Source: an uncultured Christensenellaceae bacterium (GTDB lineage Bacteria; Bacillota; Clostridia; Christensenellales; UBA3700). From it: a stretch of DNA of 64,000 bases. Within the stretch, counting starts at the first letter, position 1. Each line of letters opens with the position of its first letter. The translations under genes were made by a program, and so were the position numbers. Below, in pieces: positions 1 to 9,217 of this stretch. The stretch spans positions 1 through 64,000 of the forward strand of contig CALWHE010000010.1 of NCBI GenBank assembly GCA_944380295.1, written 5' to 3'. The notes under the pieces are model-generated. The model had not been told where the DNA came from and made no database searches. It saw nothing but the letters and a program-made list of their open reading frames with translations.

Positions 1-1660
1 GTTCTAAAACTGTTGATATTGCCACAAAACGCGCTCACAAATTTTAGTGCCATATGAAACCACATCGTTCTAAAACAAAGGCAACCGCAAGTTTGACGTG
101 TTCTATATTTTAGTGCCATATGAAACCACATCGTTCTAAAACAGATGCCACACGTCAAGAGACTTATCATAAATTTTAGTGCCATATGAAACCACATCGT
201 TCTAAAACTTGCCATATCAACGCTATGCGTATCACCTGATTTTAGTGCCATATGAAACCACATCGTTCTAAAACATAAGATACAATTCAAAATCTTCCGG
301 AAAAATTTTAGTGCCATATGAAACCACATCGTTCTAAAACGATTGCTGTTTCTGCCTCTCTTGCTGTTCAATTTTAGTGCCATATGAAACCACATCGTTC
401 TAAAACTGACAGTTTACGCACAAAGTTGCTTGTCCAATTTTAGTGCCATATGAAACCACATCGTTCTAAAACAGATACTCCGGAATCATAGAACGGCTGT
501 CAATTTTAGTGCCATATGAAACCACATCGTTCTAAAACGAAACACTCAGAAGCTATATTGATGAATATATTTTAGTGCCATATGAAACCACATCGTTCTA
601 AAACTCCGTTGGTGTTGCTTCCGGTTTTTCTTCAATTTTAGTGCCATATGAAACCACATCGTTCTAAAACCGTCGCCAATGGCAATATCGGGATTGCTGT
701 ATTTTAGTGCCATATGAAACCACATCGTTCTAAAACGATACCATTTCGGCGAAGAAGATGAATTGAATTTTAGTGCCATATGAAACCACATCGTTCTAAA
801 ACACGATCAGGGTATCCCATGCCATATTGTAGATTTTAGTGCCATATGAAACCACATCGTTCTAAAACGGATATTGAAGATTCTGATCACGGAACCATAT
901 TTTAGTGCCATATGAAACCACATCGTTCTAAAACGGAGTATGAAAAGACTTTTATCTTGGAGTTATTTTAGTGCCATATGAAACCACATCGTTCTAAAAC
1001 ATCGAAAAGGTTGATACAAACACTGACATAATTTTAGTGCCATATGAAACCACATCGTTCTAAAACTCGGCGCGATTGCGGCGGGCATAGTTGCGGATTT
1101 TAGTGCCATATGAAACCACATCGTTCTAAAACGCAAAAGCTCTATATCTTTTTTGGTAGCGTATTTTAGTGCCATATGAAACCACATCGTTCTAAAACGA
1201 AGTTATACACAAGATCAATCCAAATAATATTTTAGTGCCATATGAAACCACATCGTTCTAAAACGATTTCGGCTTGACTTCGGCGGTCGTCAGAATTTTA
1301 GTGCCATATGAAACCACATCGTTCTAAAACACATTTTCAAACACCTTAAAATCAACATTTATTTTAGTGCCATATGAAACCACATCGTTCTAAAACTCGA
1401 AAATCTGCTTGCACTAACGGCGTGTAATTTTAGTGCCATATGAAACCACATCGTTCTAAAACACTCTCCGTTTGTAATCTTAATTTCATACAATTTTAGT
1501 GCCATATGAAACCACATCGTTCTAAAACCAAATATCGGGTCTAATTCAACTTTTTCTTATTTTAGTGCCATATGAAACCACATCGTTCTAAAACAGTGTC
1601 TTGAATAAGATCTGATTGATAATAATTTTAGTGCCATATGAAACCACATCGTTCTAAAAC
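1..1660 (-). CRISPR. Type II-A CRISPR array, 25 spacers visible
   Basis: A 36-base repeat alternates with 30-base spacers at a strict 66-base period. Repeats end at 10, 76, 142 and so on up to 1660, giving 25 full repeats plus the last 10 bases of another at the window edge, so the array continues to the left. On the minus strand the repeat starts GTTTTAGAACG, as is usual for type II. All repeats read look identical, and the 25 spacers (first 11-40, last 1595-1624) look different from one another. Transcription is on the minus strand: the leader and csn2 lie on the right, and the tracrRNA anti-repeat pairs with the minus-strand repeat. Spacers near 1595 are therefore the youngest. No degenerate terminal repeat is seen because the old end is outside the window. 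Confidence 0.98.
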
Positions 1661-1723
1661 CTCAAATTCATGAGTATAGGTCGATGACGACTTGTGAGGT
1701 CGCTGTTTCTTACTATGGCAATG
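1661..1723 (-). promoter_or_regulatory. CRISPR leader with ATTTGAG end
   Basis: These 63 bases lie between the csn2 stop and the first repeat. Read on the minus strand the leader ends in ATTTGAG (1667-1661) directly against the repeat. This is one of the conserved leader-end motifs known to direct spacer insertion in type II-A systems. A TATACT box (1678-1673) is a possible -10 for the pre-crRNA; no good -35 is seen. Confidence 0.8.
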
Positions 1724-2398
1724 TTATTTTAACGTATCGCAATAATCTTTGTCAACCATTATCTTTTTTTCGTATTCCGTTTGCCCGCAGGATATGGAAT
1801 TTTCCAACATGATAAGTCCCAATCCGTTTGCCAAAGCCCGGCGGCTAAGCGCGGCTCGCTCTTCTTCACTCAAAAAAGCGCGCGCCTGCACGAGCACGAC
1901 CAGCTGATACAATTTGAGTTCACGGCAAAGATCGAAAAAGTTTTCCAACCGTTGACAAACATTTCCCTCCGCAAAGAGAGGCTGCACTTTGAGCGCGGAC
2001 AGAATGTCTTTAACGTCTGCGCTTTCGCAAATGTCAAAGTCCACATTCACGTTTTCCAGCGCTTGCAATACGCATTTTTTTGCTGCACATATTAAGTTGT
2101 CAAATTTCATGCGCTCGTCTATGTCGGAATAGACGGCGGCTTCTATATGCTTATAAATTTTGGTTAGCAGCGGACGGGAGTTTATCTCAAAGTTCCACGC
2201 GTCGCTTATCACGCATATCTCCGTTTGTTTGACGCGCTTGTCGCCTTGATAAACGCTCAACTCTGCCGGGGCTTCGGGGAAAGCGCACAGATCTTCCAGC
2301 ATGTTGCAAAATATCTTTTGCGGTTCTATCTCCAAAAGCGCGGCGTTTTGCGTCAGATCTATCTGCGCAAATTCGCAATTATACAACCTCAATATCAT
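1724..2398 (-). CDS. csn2: Csn2, type II-A CRISPR adaptation protein
   Basis: 224 residues, close to the short Csn2 form. Csn2 proteins form a tetrameric ring that slides on double-stranded DNA ends and works with Cas1-Cas2 and Cas9 in spacer acquisition. The call rests on overall resemblance: an N-terminal MILRLYN strand, a central VDFDI acidic segment with SALKVQPLF, the hydrophobic LVVLVQARAFLSEEE strand-helix and a C-terminal VDKDYCDTLK close to the VDEDYxxI end of the family, together with its place after cas2. The reading frame is open further upstream to 2581, but that part overlaps cas2; the ATG at 2398 overlaps the cas2 stop by four bases and fits the family length. Last gene before the array. 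Confidence 0.88.
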   Translation of the reverse strand: MILRLYNCEFAQIDLTQNAALLEIEPQKIFCNMLEDLCAFPEAPAELSVYQGDKRVKQTEICVISDAWNFEINSRPLLTKIYKHIEAAVYSDIDERMKFDNLICAAKKCVLQALENVNVDFDICESADVKDILSALKVQPLFAEGNVCQRLENFFDLCRELKLYQLVVLVQARAFLSEEERAALSRRALANGLGLIMLENSISCGQTEYEKKIMVDKDYCDTLK

Positions 2399-2718
2399 AA
2401 TATCACCAACTTGCTGTCTGTGTCTACTATCGCGCTTTGCCTTTTTCCCAAACAAAGATCCATATTGGAAAATTGCTTTTCCGTTATCAACATAAGTATC
2501 ACGCTGCCCGACGGCGGCAGATACTTTTTTACCCTTTCTTTCACATATTCCGCCGCCGTGGCGTTGAGCGAAAGTTTGCAATAAACGGATTCTTGCAGCA
2601 TCAAAAAGCCGTCTTTGACCAACGCCTTCCTGAAACCCGCCGCCGCCTTACGCTCTGCCGCCGTGAGCGTGGGAAGATCGAAAAATACCAATGTCCGCAT
2701 ATACCTATACCCGCTCAT
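2395..2718 (-). CDS. cas2: Cas2, CRISPR integrase subunit
   Basis: 107 residues from MSGYRYMRTL. Cas2 dimers bridge two Cas1 dimers in the spacer integration complex. The ferredoxin-like fold signature is clear: MRTLVFFDLPT with the conserved Asp, then FRKALVKDGFLMLQESVYCKL, as in other type II Cas2 proteins. Two ATG codons are adjacent (2721 and 2718); the first overlaps the cas1 stop as ATGA, so translational coupling is likely whichever is used. The frame is open to 2760, but the extra residues would lie inside cas1. Confidence 0.93.
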   Translation of the reverse strand: MSGYRYMRTLVFFDLPTLTAAERKAAAGFRKALVKDGFLMLQESVYCKLSLNATAAEYVKERVKKYLPPSGSVILMLITEKQFSNMDLCLGKRQSAIVDTDSKLVIL

Positions 2719-3587
2719 CATACAAAATCGAATAACTTCATCTTGGCGGTGCTGCCGCAATTGAGCGCGTCCAGCACGCTTTTGACCACCGCGCCCACGG
2801 CGTCATGAAAATCACACTCGCAGCCCGCCCGCACGCGCTTGTTGAGCAGCGCGGTAAGCTCATGCTTGTAATCCTTATCCAACTGCCGCTGCCGGTTGTG
2901 GTAAACATATTCGTCCACCACCACGCGGAACGGCTCCATCAGATCGCAGGAGAGGTTGAATTCGTTGAACTCGTTGCAATGGTTGATCCCCAGCTGCGTT
3001 ATGCAGCCGTTGACCACCACTTCCCTGTTCACGCACGACAAGAGCACGGCGTAACCGTAATTGAGCGCGGCGTTGACGTTGTTGTTTTCGTCGCGCACAA
3101 AGCCCATGCCGAAGAGGGAATTGAAATACACCTTTGCCGCCAGCCCCTCACGGTTGGTGACGTCGTCAAGCTCCAACTCCGCCAGATAGCCGTCCAGCAT
3201 TGCCGCGCGCTCTTCAAAGCCGCACTTTTTGAGCAAGCGCGCCTGATTTTCTATCTTTTTGGCAATCACGGCGGTGTTGACCGCCTGCATGACGTCCTTT
3301 TTCCATTCCGCTTGTTGCCGCACCTTTTTGGCGCAATTATGACTGCCGTAATAGGGCGCCAACTCGCCGTAAGGAGTGTGGCGTTCGTCACAAAAAACCA
3401 CCTTTATCTTGTTGCGATTGAGCTCGCAAAGCGCCACGCCGGTCAAACTCACGGCGGGGGAAGCTATCATCAAATAATATATCTCGGAGAGGTGTATCTT
3501 TTTCACCTCGTCGCCGCGGATTATCAGATAGTTTCCTCCCGCACTTATTTTACACGGCGATTCCACCACCACGCCGCGCCAGCCCAT
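2718..3587 (-). CDS. cas1: Cas1, CRISPR integrase catalytic subunit
   Basis: 289 residues, the usual size for type II Cas1. This is the metal-dependent nuclease-integrase that cuts and joins new spacers at the leader-repeat junction. The three metal ligands are recognisable: Glu in TNREGLAAKVYF, His in GINHCNEFNEFNLSCDLMEPFR and the acidic DLMEP of the same block. The C-terminus ends MKLFDFV at the cas2 start. The gene starts one base after the cas9 stop, so cas9-cas1-cas2-csn2 form one tightly packed operon. Confidence 0.96.
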   Translation of the reverse strand: MGWRGVVVESPCKISAGGNYLIIRGDEVKKIHLSEIYYLMIASPAVSLTGVALCELNRNKIKVVFCDERHTPYGELAPYYGSHNCAKKVRQQAEWKKDVMQAVNTAVIAKKIENQARLLKKCGFEERAAMLDGYLAELELDDVTNREGLAAKVYFNSLFGMGFVRDENNNVNAALNYGYAVLLSCVNREVVVNGCITQLGINHCNEFNEFNLSCDLMEPFRVVVDEYVYHNRQRQLDKDYKHELTALLNKRVRAGCECDFHDAVGAVVKSVLDALNCGSTAKMKLFDFV

Positions 3588-3588
3588 C

Positions 3589-6500
3589 TCAAACTCCCTT
3601 TTGCGTGCGGACGAACAGTCCGGTGATGGATTTATCTATCCATTCCACTTGGTCAAGATCAATACTTTTTTGCAATCTGCCATACTCTTTTCCGCCCAAT
3701 TTTTCGCTCAATCTTCCTCTACCCGCACCCGAATGCGTTATTATCATCATTTGCTGCAATAATTTGACTTCCTCTTCCGGCGTAAGCGTTGCCAATATTC
3801 CGTCCGCCGCCTTGGCAGTCAGATCTTCTGCAACATTTCCCAGCAACGGCATTTTTTCCTTGACCAGATAACAATAATGCTTAACAAATTTTTCGGTAAG
3901 CTCTTGATGATCGGGAACTTTGTCGATAAACTTTGTCAAATCGCCTTTTTCCGCATAATAAAGCAATTTTTCAAATTCCGGCTTGACATAGATCTCCACG
4001 GCGTTTTGCAGATCTTTCAATCCCGATATATAACACAAATGCCCGTTGTAATCGATCAATTGGAATTTTGATATCCTGCGCACCATCTCGGCGTCTTCTC
4101 CGTATTCTCGCCGGATATATTCCGCCACGGCGTCCGCTCCTTTGATAAGCACGCGCACGGGCACGCTGTCGAAAGCGTAAACCGTTTTGCCCTTTTTCTT
4201 ATATCTTATCACCGCAAAATATGCGGGCTTTTCAGACGAATAGCCGCCGAATAATTGTGTGGGCAGAGCCGCGCCGCCCGCACTTTTGAGCGGTATCAAT
4301 CCTTTTTTGCCGCTCTTGGGGCTGTATATGGTCTGATCGTAAAAAGCGCTTTCCGCCATATATTTCTTTTTCATAACGACATGGCAAGTGTTGCGCGCAA
4401 TGGTGTGCAAAATGTTGTCCAGTCGCTCTTCCGACCATAAAACTTCGCCCGTTTCCTCGTCTGCCGCCAAAAGAGAGTTGTCAAACTCTTCCATCAGGTC
4501 TATGATAAAGCCGAAGCGCCTCTTGACCAGCGCCTTATGTTTGGCGGAAAGCTCTTCTTCACTCATCGTTCTCTCTTTTTGATAGAGCTTTTCTATCTCG
4601 CCTTTGAGATATCTGCTCTCTTCCGCCTGACCCCAATACGGGCAGGCAACGGAAGTGAACTGCCCCAAAACGGCGGCGAGATACGCGTCTTTGGCGTGGT
4701 GGAAGCTGTTCAGATTTCTTATCTTATAAAAACCTGCATAGCCTTGTTCGGCATATTTTGCGCGCATGATGTTGCCCAATTTGGGTTTTACGCCGCGCAC
4801 ATGCGCCTGCGGGAAACGGCGCTTCAACAAATTTGTCACCGTCTTCACGATATAGCCCGTATCGTTGAGCTGCCTGTTCGCAAAACCGCTCAATTCCGCC
4901 GGAGTATAATCGGTTTTTTGCAAGGCGCCGAACTTCTTCGATCCGATCAATTTGTTCTTATACAAAAATTCCCAAAAATCCCTCATTTCCCGGATCACCA
5001 CGGGCGACATGCCCAAGGCGGCGCCCTTTGCCTGATTTTTCTTTTTGAGCACGAGCGCCTTGTTTTCCATGCTGTCGTCTGCAATAGCCTTTGCGCTGCG
5101 CGGCACGATGTGATCGATCTCGCAATTGCCCAGATCCGTTATATCTATCCTCTCTCCGCTATACATGCACCTGCCCAACTGCGTGAGCCAAAGATAGAGC
5201 TTGTCGCTGTCCAAAGCGCTCTTATTGTCTTTATGACTGCCCAAAACGGCTTTGCACTCCTTCAAATCGCTTGCATATTCGCCGCTCTTTATTTGGCGAT
5301 AAAGCTCGCTTACCCTGTCGTATCTGCTCTTGGTGCGCTTTTTATCGCCCACTTCCGCGGTGTTTTCCAGATAAATGTGCGCGGGCGGACCGCCTGCCGC
5401 TTTGACTATTTCTTCAAACAGGCAAAGCGCGTTCCACACGCTGCGCCGCACCACGGGCGACAAGCGCAGATCTTTGACGTGTTTTTCATAAGAAAACCTC
5501 TCTATTTCCTCTTCCTCGCGCGCGAATTTTTCTTTGAAGCCGTATTCCTCGCTCCACAAGATCTCATTGATATGCAGATTGGTTTCAAACATGAGGTCCA
5601 AAATGCACTTGCCGCCCTTGCCCAGCGTGCCAAACAACGCCTTGCGCGAATATTTACCCCAGCCGGAATAATTCTTTTTGGCAAGTTTTTCTTCATGATC
5701 CGCAAAAACTTTAAGCGCTTTTATGCGTTTTTTGCGTATGTCGACATCGTTGAACACGGTGAGCACGCGCACGACCTCTTCGCACGCGTCAAAATTCTTT
5801 TCAACAAACTCCTCCCCGAACATCTTGACAAAGTCGATATAGGTGGACATGTTCGCCGTCAGCTTTTTCTCGTCGGAAATGCCGCCCACCTTTTCCGCGG
5901 ACGTCTGCATGCCGAATTTTTTTATCATCAAATTGGCGATATCCGTCTTTTTCACGCTCTTGCGCTGCAAACACAGCGCGTATATCGCCTGTTTCTGTTC
6001 CACGGAGATGGGTTTTTCGCCTACCTTTATCTTGTTGATCTCATTGAGCGTCATATATTTCTGATAGAGCATGGAATTGAGGGGCAGCGCGTTTTCTCCT
6101 TCTATCAAAATGCAATCGTTGGTCATGCGGACAATGAAGTTTTCCGCCAACTTGTCCAAACGCTCCTCGCCCATGACTTCGCGGAAATTCCACGGCCTTA
6201 ATGGCTGCTGCGGCAAATCGATGCCGTCCGTCCAAGAGTATTTTCCTTTGAGCGTACCCACGTAATACGGGCGGCGGAAAGTGAGCAGCGCGCGTATTTT
6301 ATCCGCGTTTTTTGCCAGGCAGGGGTGGAATTTTCCCTGATTTTCCAATATCGCGTCCAGCTCTTTCAAGTTGAGCTGATAAGGGATATAGGAGTTGTCT
6401 TTGGACGTTATCAGCGGCAAAAAGTCCTCCCGCTCCATCTCATCCAAAACATATTGCTTGTCTTCTCCGTCCGGCACGTATTTTGTCAAAAGCTCTTTGA

Positions 6501-7689
6501 CGCGCTTGTAAAGATCTTCACGGCTCGTCTTGATGCACCTATCCGCGGCGCCGTAAAAACCGAACCTCTTGTCGCCCACATAACCCGTGTAACTCGCGCC
6601 CTTGCTCCTGCGGAAAAAACCGTTGTAAATGTCCGTGTCGCCTATCCCGCGTATCAGCTTGCGCAAAACGCGCAGATCGCGCCCGTGCTTGTCGAATTTT
6701 TCCGTCATGGCTTGGCAAAGCAGTTTTCTGCCGCGCAGCACTCTGTCCAGCGCCAAGGCGGAATAAAGTTTTTCCGCCGCTTCGAATACGGGCGCGTCAT
6801 CTCCGCACATGTCCAGCCATGCTTCCCTTTTTCCTTCAAAGTCGCCGTCGGCAAAACTCAACGACACGGCTTTGCCGTTTTCGTCTTTTATGTGCTCGCT
6901 CTCTTCCGTCCTGCCCAAAAGGTCGGAAAGATCGAACTTCAAGCCTACCGCCGCTTTGGCAACGGCGGCAACGCATTTTTTGTTATCCGCCTGCCCCAGC
7001 GCCGCGCAGGCGCTTTCACTCCTCTTGCTCCGGCTTTCTTTATTGTTTTTCAGCGCGGCTACAAACTCCTGCGTTTTGCCTACATAACGCAGATCGCTCC
7101 CGCTCTCCTCGCCGTCTTCATCGGACGCCAAAAGCGCAAACAGCTCTTCCGCCGCGGCTTCGGGACTGCCGCCGGAGGAACTTGCTCCGCCTTCGTTCAA
7201 AAAGTGCCCGCGGTATTTAATTATATGGTGCAACGCAAGATAGACAAGCCTGAGATCCGCCTCGGAGGCGTCCTCCACCAGGCGCTTGCGCAAATGATAT
7301 ATGGTGGGATATTCGTGCAGATAGTGCGCGTCCGTATACTCCTTGTCCTCAAACAGGTTATATCTGTTTGCGCGCATATACTGCCCTTCTCCCCTGTGAT
7401 AAGAGCTTTCTTTCAGCCTGATGAAAAAGCCTTGGTCAAGCTCCGCCATGGCGGGAGCAAACAGCTCTTGTAGCAGTCTGATCCTTTCTCTGCGGCGCTC
7501 TATCCTGCGGCGCATGCAGCGGAAACCGCGGCGTTCCTGCGCCGTTTTCGCATTTTCGAACAGCACCACGCCCCAGGCGTCGCGCCCGTTTATTTTCAGC
7601 AAGTTGTAGTCCTCGTCTATTGCCGCCCAACCCACGGAATTTGTGCCCATATCAACGGCGATCGCATAATTTTCGATTTTCTTTTTCAT
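3589..7689 (-). CDS. cas9: Cas9, type II-A RNA-guided endonuclease
   Basis: 1366 residues, near the size of the Streptococcus pyogenes enzyme. RuvC-I is AIAVDMGTNSVGWA with catalytic Asp13. The arginine-rich bridge helix spans about 53-77. RuvC-II IYLENTAE gives Glu775. The HNH domain has EIDHIVPRS with His860. RuvC-III HHAKDAYLAAVLG gives His997/His998 and Asp1001. The last 270 or so residues should form the PAM-interacting part, so all nuclease residues appear intact. The start ATG at 7689 follows AAAGGAGAA at a normal distance. It is the first gene of the operon and its 5-prime side faces the divergent tracrRNA, which has its promoter only six bases from the cas9 start codon. The PAM cannot be read from sequence. 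Confidence 0.97.
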   Translation of the reverse strand: MKKKIENYAIAVDMGTNSVGWAAIDEDYNLLKINGRDAWGVVLFENAKTAQERRGFRCMRRRIERRRERIRLLQELFAPAMAELDQGFFIRLKESSYHRGEGQYMRANRYNLFEDKEYTDAHYLHEYPTIYHLRKRLVEDASEADLRLVYLALHHIIKYRGHFLNEGGASSSGGSPEAAAEELFALLASDEDGEESGSDLRYVGKTQEFVAALKNNKESRSKRSESACAALGQADNKKCVAAVAKAAVGLKFDLSDLLGRTEESEHIKDENGKAVSLSFADGDFEGKREAWLDMCGDDAPVFEAAEKLYSALALDRVLRGRKLLCQAMTEKFDKHGRDLRVLRKLIRGIGDTDIYNGFFRRSKGASYTGYVGDKRFGFYGAADRCIKTSREDLYKRVKELLTKYVPDGEDKQYVLDEMEREDFLPLITSKDNSYIPYQLNLKELDAILENQGKFHPCLAKNADKIRALLTFRRPYYVGTLKGKYSWTDGIDLPQQPLRPWNFREVMGEERLDKLAENFIVRMTNDCILIEGENALPLNSMLYQKYMTLNEINKIKVGEKPISVEQKQAIYALCLQRKSVKKTDIANLMIKKFGMQTSAEKVGGISDEKKLTANMSTYIDFVKMFGEEFVEKNFDACEEVVRVLTVFNDVDIRKKRIKALKVFADHEEKLAKKNYSGWGKYSRKALFGTLGKGGKCILDLMFETNLHINEILWSEEYGFKEKFAREEEEIERFSYEKHVKDLRLSPVVRRSVWNALCLFEEIVKAAGGPPAHIYLENTAEVGDKKRTKSRYDRVSELYRQIKSGEYASDLKECKAVLGSHKDNKSALDSDKLYLWLTQLGRCMYSGERIDITDLGNCEIDHIVPRSAKAIADDSMENKALVLKKKNQAKGAALGMSPVVIREMRDFWEFLYKNKLIGSKKFGALQKTDYTPAELSGFANRQLNDTGYIVKTVTNLLKRRFPQAHVRGVKPKLGNIMRAKYAEQGYAGFYKIRNLNSFHHAKDAYLAAVLGQFTSVACPYWGQAEESRYLKGEIEKLYQKERTMSEEELSAKHKALVKRRFGFIIDLMEEFDNSLLAADEETGEVLWSEERLDNILHTIARNTCHVVMKKKYMAESAFYDQTIYSPKSGKKGLIPLKSAGGAALPTQLFGGYSSEKPAYFAVIRYKKKGKTVYAFDSVPVRVLIKGADAVAEYIRREYGEDAEMVRRISKFQLIDYNGHLCYISGLKDLQNAVEIYVKPEFEKLLYYAEKGDLTKFIDKVPDHQELTEKFVKHYCYLVKEKMPLLGNVAEDLTAKAADGILATLTPEEEVKLLQQMMIITHSGAGRGRLSEKLGGKEYGRLQKSIDLDQVEWIDKSITGLFVRTQKGV

Positions 7690-7694
7690 AAGTA

Positions 7695-7723
7695 TTGACT
7701 TTTCTCCTTTATCATGTTATCAT
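7695..7723 (+). promoter_or_regulatory. tracrRNA promoter
   Basis: TTGACT (7695-7700), a 17-base spacer and TATCAT (7718-7723) place a start near 7730, just ahead of the anti-repeat. It lies in the cas9 5-prime untranslated region on the opposite strand. Confidence 0.7.
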
Positions 7724-7729
7724 TTTGAC

Positions 7730-7816
7730 GTAGCCATTTGAAACCACATCGTGAAGTTAAAATAAATGGTAAACTATAAGCTTCTTTCGAAGCCCGCCGC
7801 AAGGCGGATTTTTTTT
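7730..7816 (+). ncRNA. tracrRNA
   Basis: The anti-repeat at 7733-7751 matches the complement of the crRNA repeat at 18 of 19 bases. It is followed by TGAAGTTAAAATAA, the bulge and lower-stem pattern also seen in streptococcal tracrRNAs. Then come a short nexus (about 7764-7779), hairpin GCTTC-TTTC-GAAGC (7780-7793) and hairpin CCGCC-GCAA-GGCGG (7794-7807) with eight T as terminator (7809-7816). It is transcribed away from cas9. It should pair with the pre-crRNA, recruit RNase III and form the Cas9 guide. Confidence 0.9.
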
Positions 7817-7989
7817 GCCCGCACACCCATCAAACCAAGGTAAAATTCCCTCCTTATCCTTATTTCATTGTTTTTTTGCATTTATGTTTTTATTCTATCA
7901 TATTTAATATGACAAGAAAAGGGGGTATTTGAAAATTCTTTCATTTTTTCTGCGCCGAACCGCACTCGCAATAAATTTGCACCTTAAAA
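7817..7989. other. Intergenic, probable cas9 promoter region
   Basis: No gene is seen. The sequence is AT-rich. A perfect 15-base palindrome TCATATTTAATATGA (7898-7912) sits beside a possible minus-strand -10 (TAGAAT, about 7896-7891). Any cas9 transcript from here would run through the complement of the tracrRNA gene. Confidence 0.4.
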
Positions 7990-8032
7990 AACAAAAAAGC
8001 GCCTCAAAGCGCTGCAAAGCGATTTGAGGCGC
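7990..8032 (-). terminator. Terminator of the rhamnose operon
   Basis: The stem GCGCCTCAAA (7999-8008) / TTTGAGGCGC (8023-8032) is followed on the minus strand by a T-run (complement of 7990-7998). It lies 22 bases past the fucO stop. Confidence 0.88.
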
Positions 8033-8053
8033 GAGGTAAGTTTGTCCGGCTCT

Positions 8054-9202
8054 TTACAGAAGCGATCTGTAAAGGGCGATGATGTCTTCTTTGGTGGGGT
8101 CTTTGGGGTTGCCGGGGCGGCAGGCGTCGTCCATGGCGGACTGCGCCAAAAAGTCGAGGTCCTCTTCTTTGGCAATACCCTTCAAGTCTTTGGGGATACC
8201 AACGTCGGCGGAGAGCTTTGCCACGGCGTCGCAGGCGGCGGCGCGGGCTTGTTCCACGCTCATCTCTTCCGTCCCCGAAACGCCCATAGCTTTGGCGATG
8301 TCGCGGTATTTATCGCCCGTGGCGTTGGCATTGTAACGCATGACGGTGGGGAGCAAAATGGCGTTGGCAACGCCGTGTGGCGTATCATAAAGCGCTCCTA
8401 GGGCGTGCGCCATCGAATGCACGATGCCCAAGCCCACGTTGGAAAAGCCCATGCCGGCGATATATTGACCGAGCGCCATTCCCTCTCTGCCCTGCGTCTC
8501 GTTTTTGACGGCGGAGCGCAATGAACGGGATATTATCTCTATCGCTTTCAGGTGGAACATATCGGTAAGCTCCCATGCGCCCTTGGTGATATAGCCTTCT
8601 ATCGCGTGAGTGAGCGCGTCCATTCCCGTGGCGGCGGTCAGACCTTTGGGCATGGTGGACATCATCTCGGGATCTATCACCGCCACAACGGGGATATCGT
8701 GGGGGTCGACGCAGACGAACTTGCGCTTTCTCTCCGTGTCCGTTATCACGTAATTTATCGTGACTTCCGCAGCCGTTCCCGCGGTGGTGGGCACGGCGAT
8801 GATGGGAACGGAAGGATGTTTGGTGGGAGCGGTGCCTTCCAGACTGCGCACGTCGGCGTATTCGGGATTGGCGATTATTATGCCCACCGCCTTGGCGGTA
8901 TCCATGGACGAGCCTCCGCCGATGGCGATGAGATGATCCGCGCCGCTGTCTTTGAACGCCTTGACGCCCGTGAGCACGTTTTCTATGGTGGGATTGGGCT
9001 TGATCCGGCTGAACAGCTCGTAAGGTATCCCCGCCTCTTTGAGCACGTCCAGCACCTTGTCCGTGACCTTGAATTTGACAAGGTCGGGATCGGAACACAC
9101 GAACGCCTTTTTCAGAGCGCGCCTTTTTATCTCGCCGGGTATTTCCCTGATGGCGCCCGCGCCGTGATAACTTGTTTCGTTCAACACTATTCTGTTTGCC
9201 AT
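8054..9202 (-). CDS. fucO: Lactaldehyde reductase (iron-dependent alcohol dehydrogenase)
   Basis: 382 residues, the typical FucO length. It reduces L-lactaldehyde made by the aldolase next door to 1,2-propanediol with NADH, balancing redox in anaerobic rhamnose use. The NAD-binding GGGSSMD motif is at 95-101. The iron ligands of the family are present as Asp195, His199, His262 and His276 in ATGMDALTHAIEGY and GIVHSMAHALGALYDTPHG. It is the last gene of the rhamnose operon, followed by a strong terminator. A general propanediol oxidoreductase would look the same; the rhaD neighbour decides the call. Confidence 0.93.
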   Translation of the reverse strand: MANRIVLNETSYHGAGAIREIPGEIKRRALKKAFVCSDPDLVKFKVTDKVLDVLKEAGIPYELFSRIKPNPTIENVLTGVKAFKDSGADHLIAIGGGSSMDTAKAVGIIIANPEYADVRSLEGTAPTKHPSVPIIAVPTTAGTAAEVTINYVITDTERKRKFVCVDPHDIPVVAVIDPEMMSTMPKGLTAATGMDALTHAIEGYITKGAWELTDMFHLKAIEIISRSLRSAVKNETQGREGMALGQYIAGMGFSNVGLGIVHSMAHALGALYDTPHGVANAILLPTVMRYNANATGDKYRDIAKAMGVSGTEEMSVEQARAAACDAVAKLSADVGIPKDLKGIAKEEDLDFLAQSAMDDACRPGNPKDPTKEDIIALYRSLL

Positions 9203-9217
9203 GATATATCCTCCTTA

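Noticed and set aside
546-1187. Minus-strand open frames with repeated MWFHMALK
   Set aside because: They are translations of the CRISPR repeats and spacers.
4537-6201. Long plus-strand open frame opposite cas9
   Set aside because: Shadow of cas9; no ribosome site and no family resemblance. The same holds for 6325-7473.
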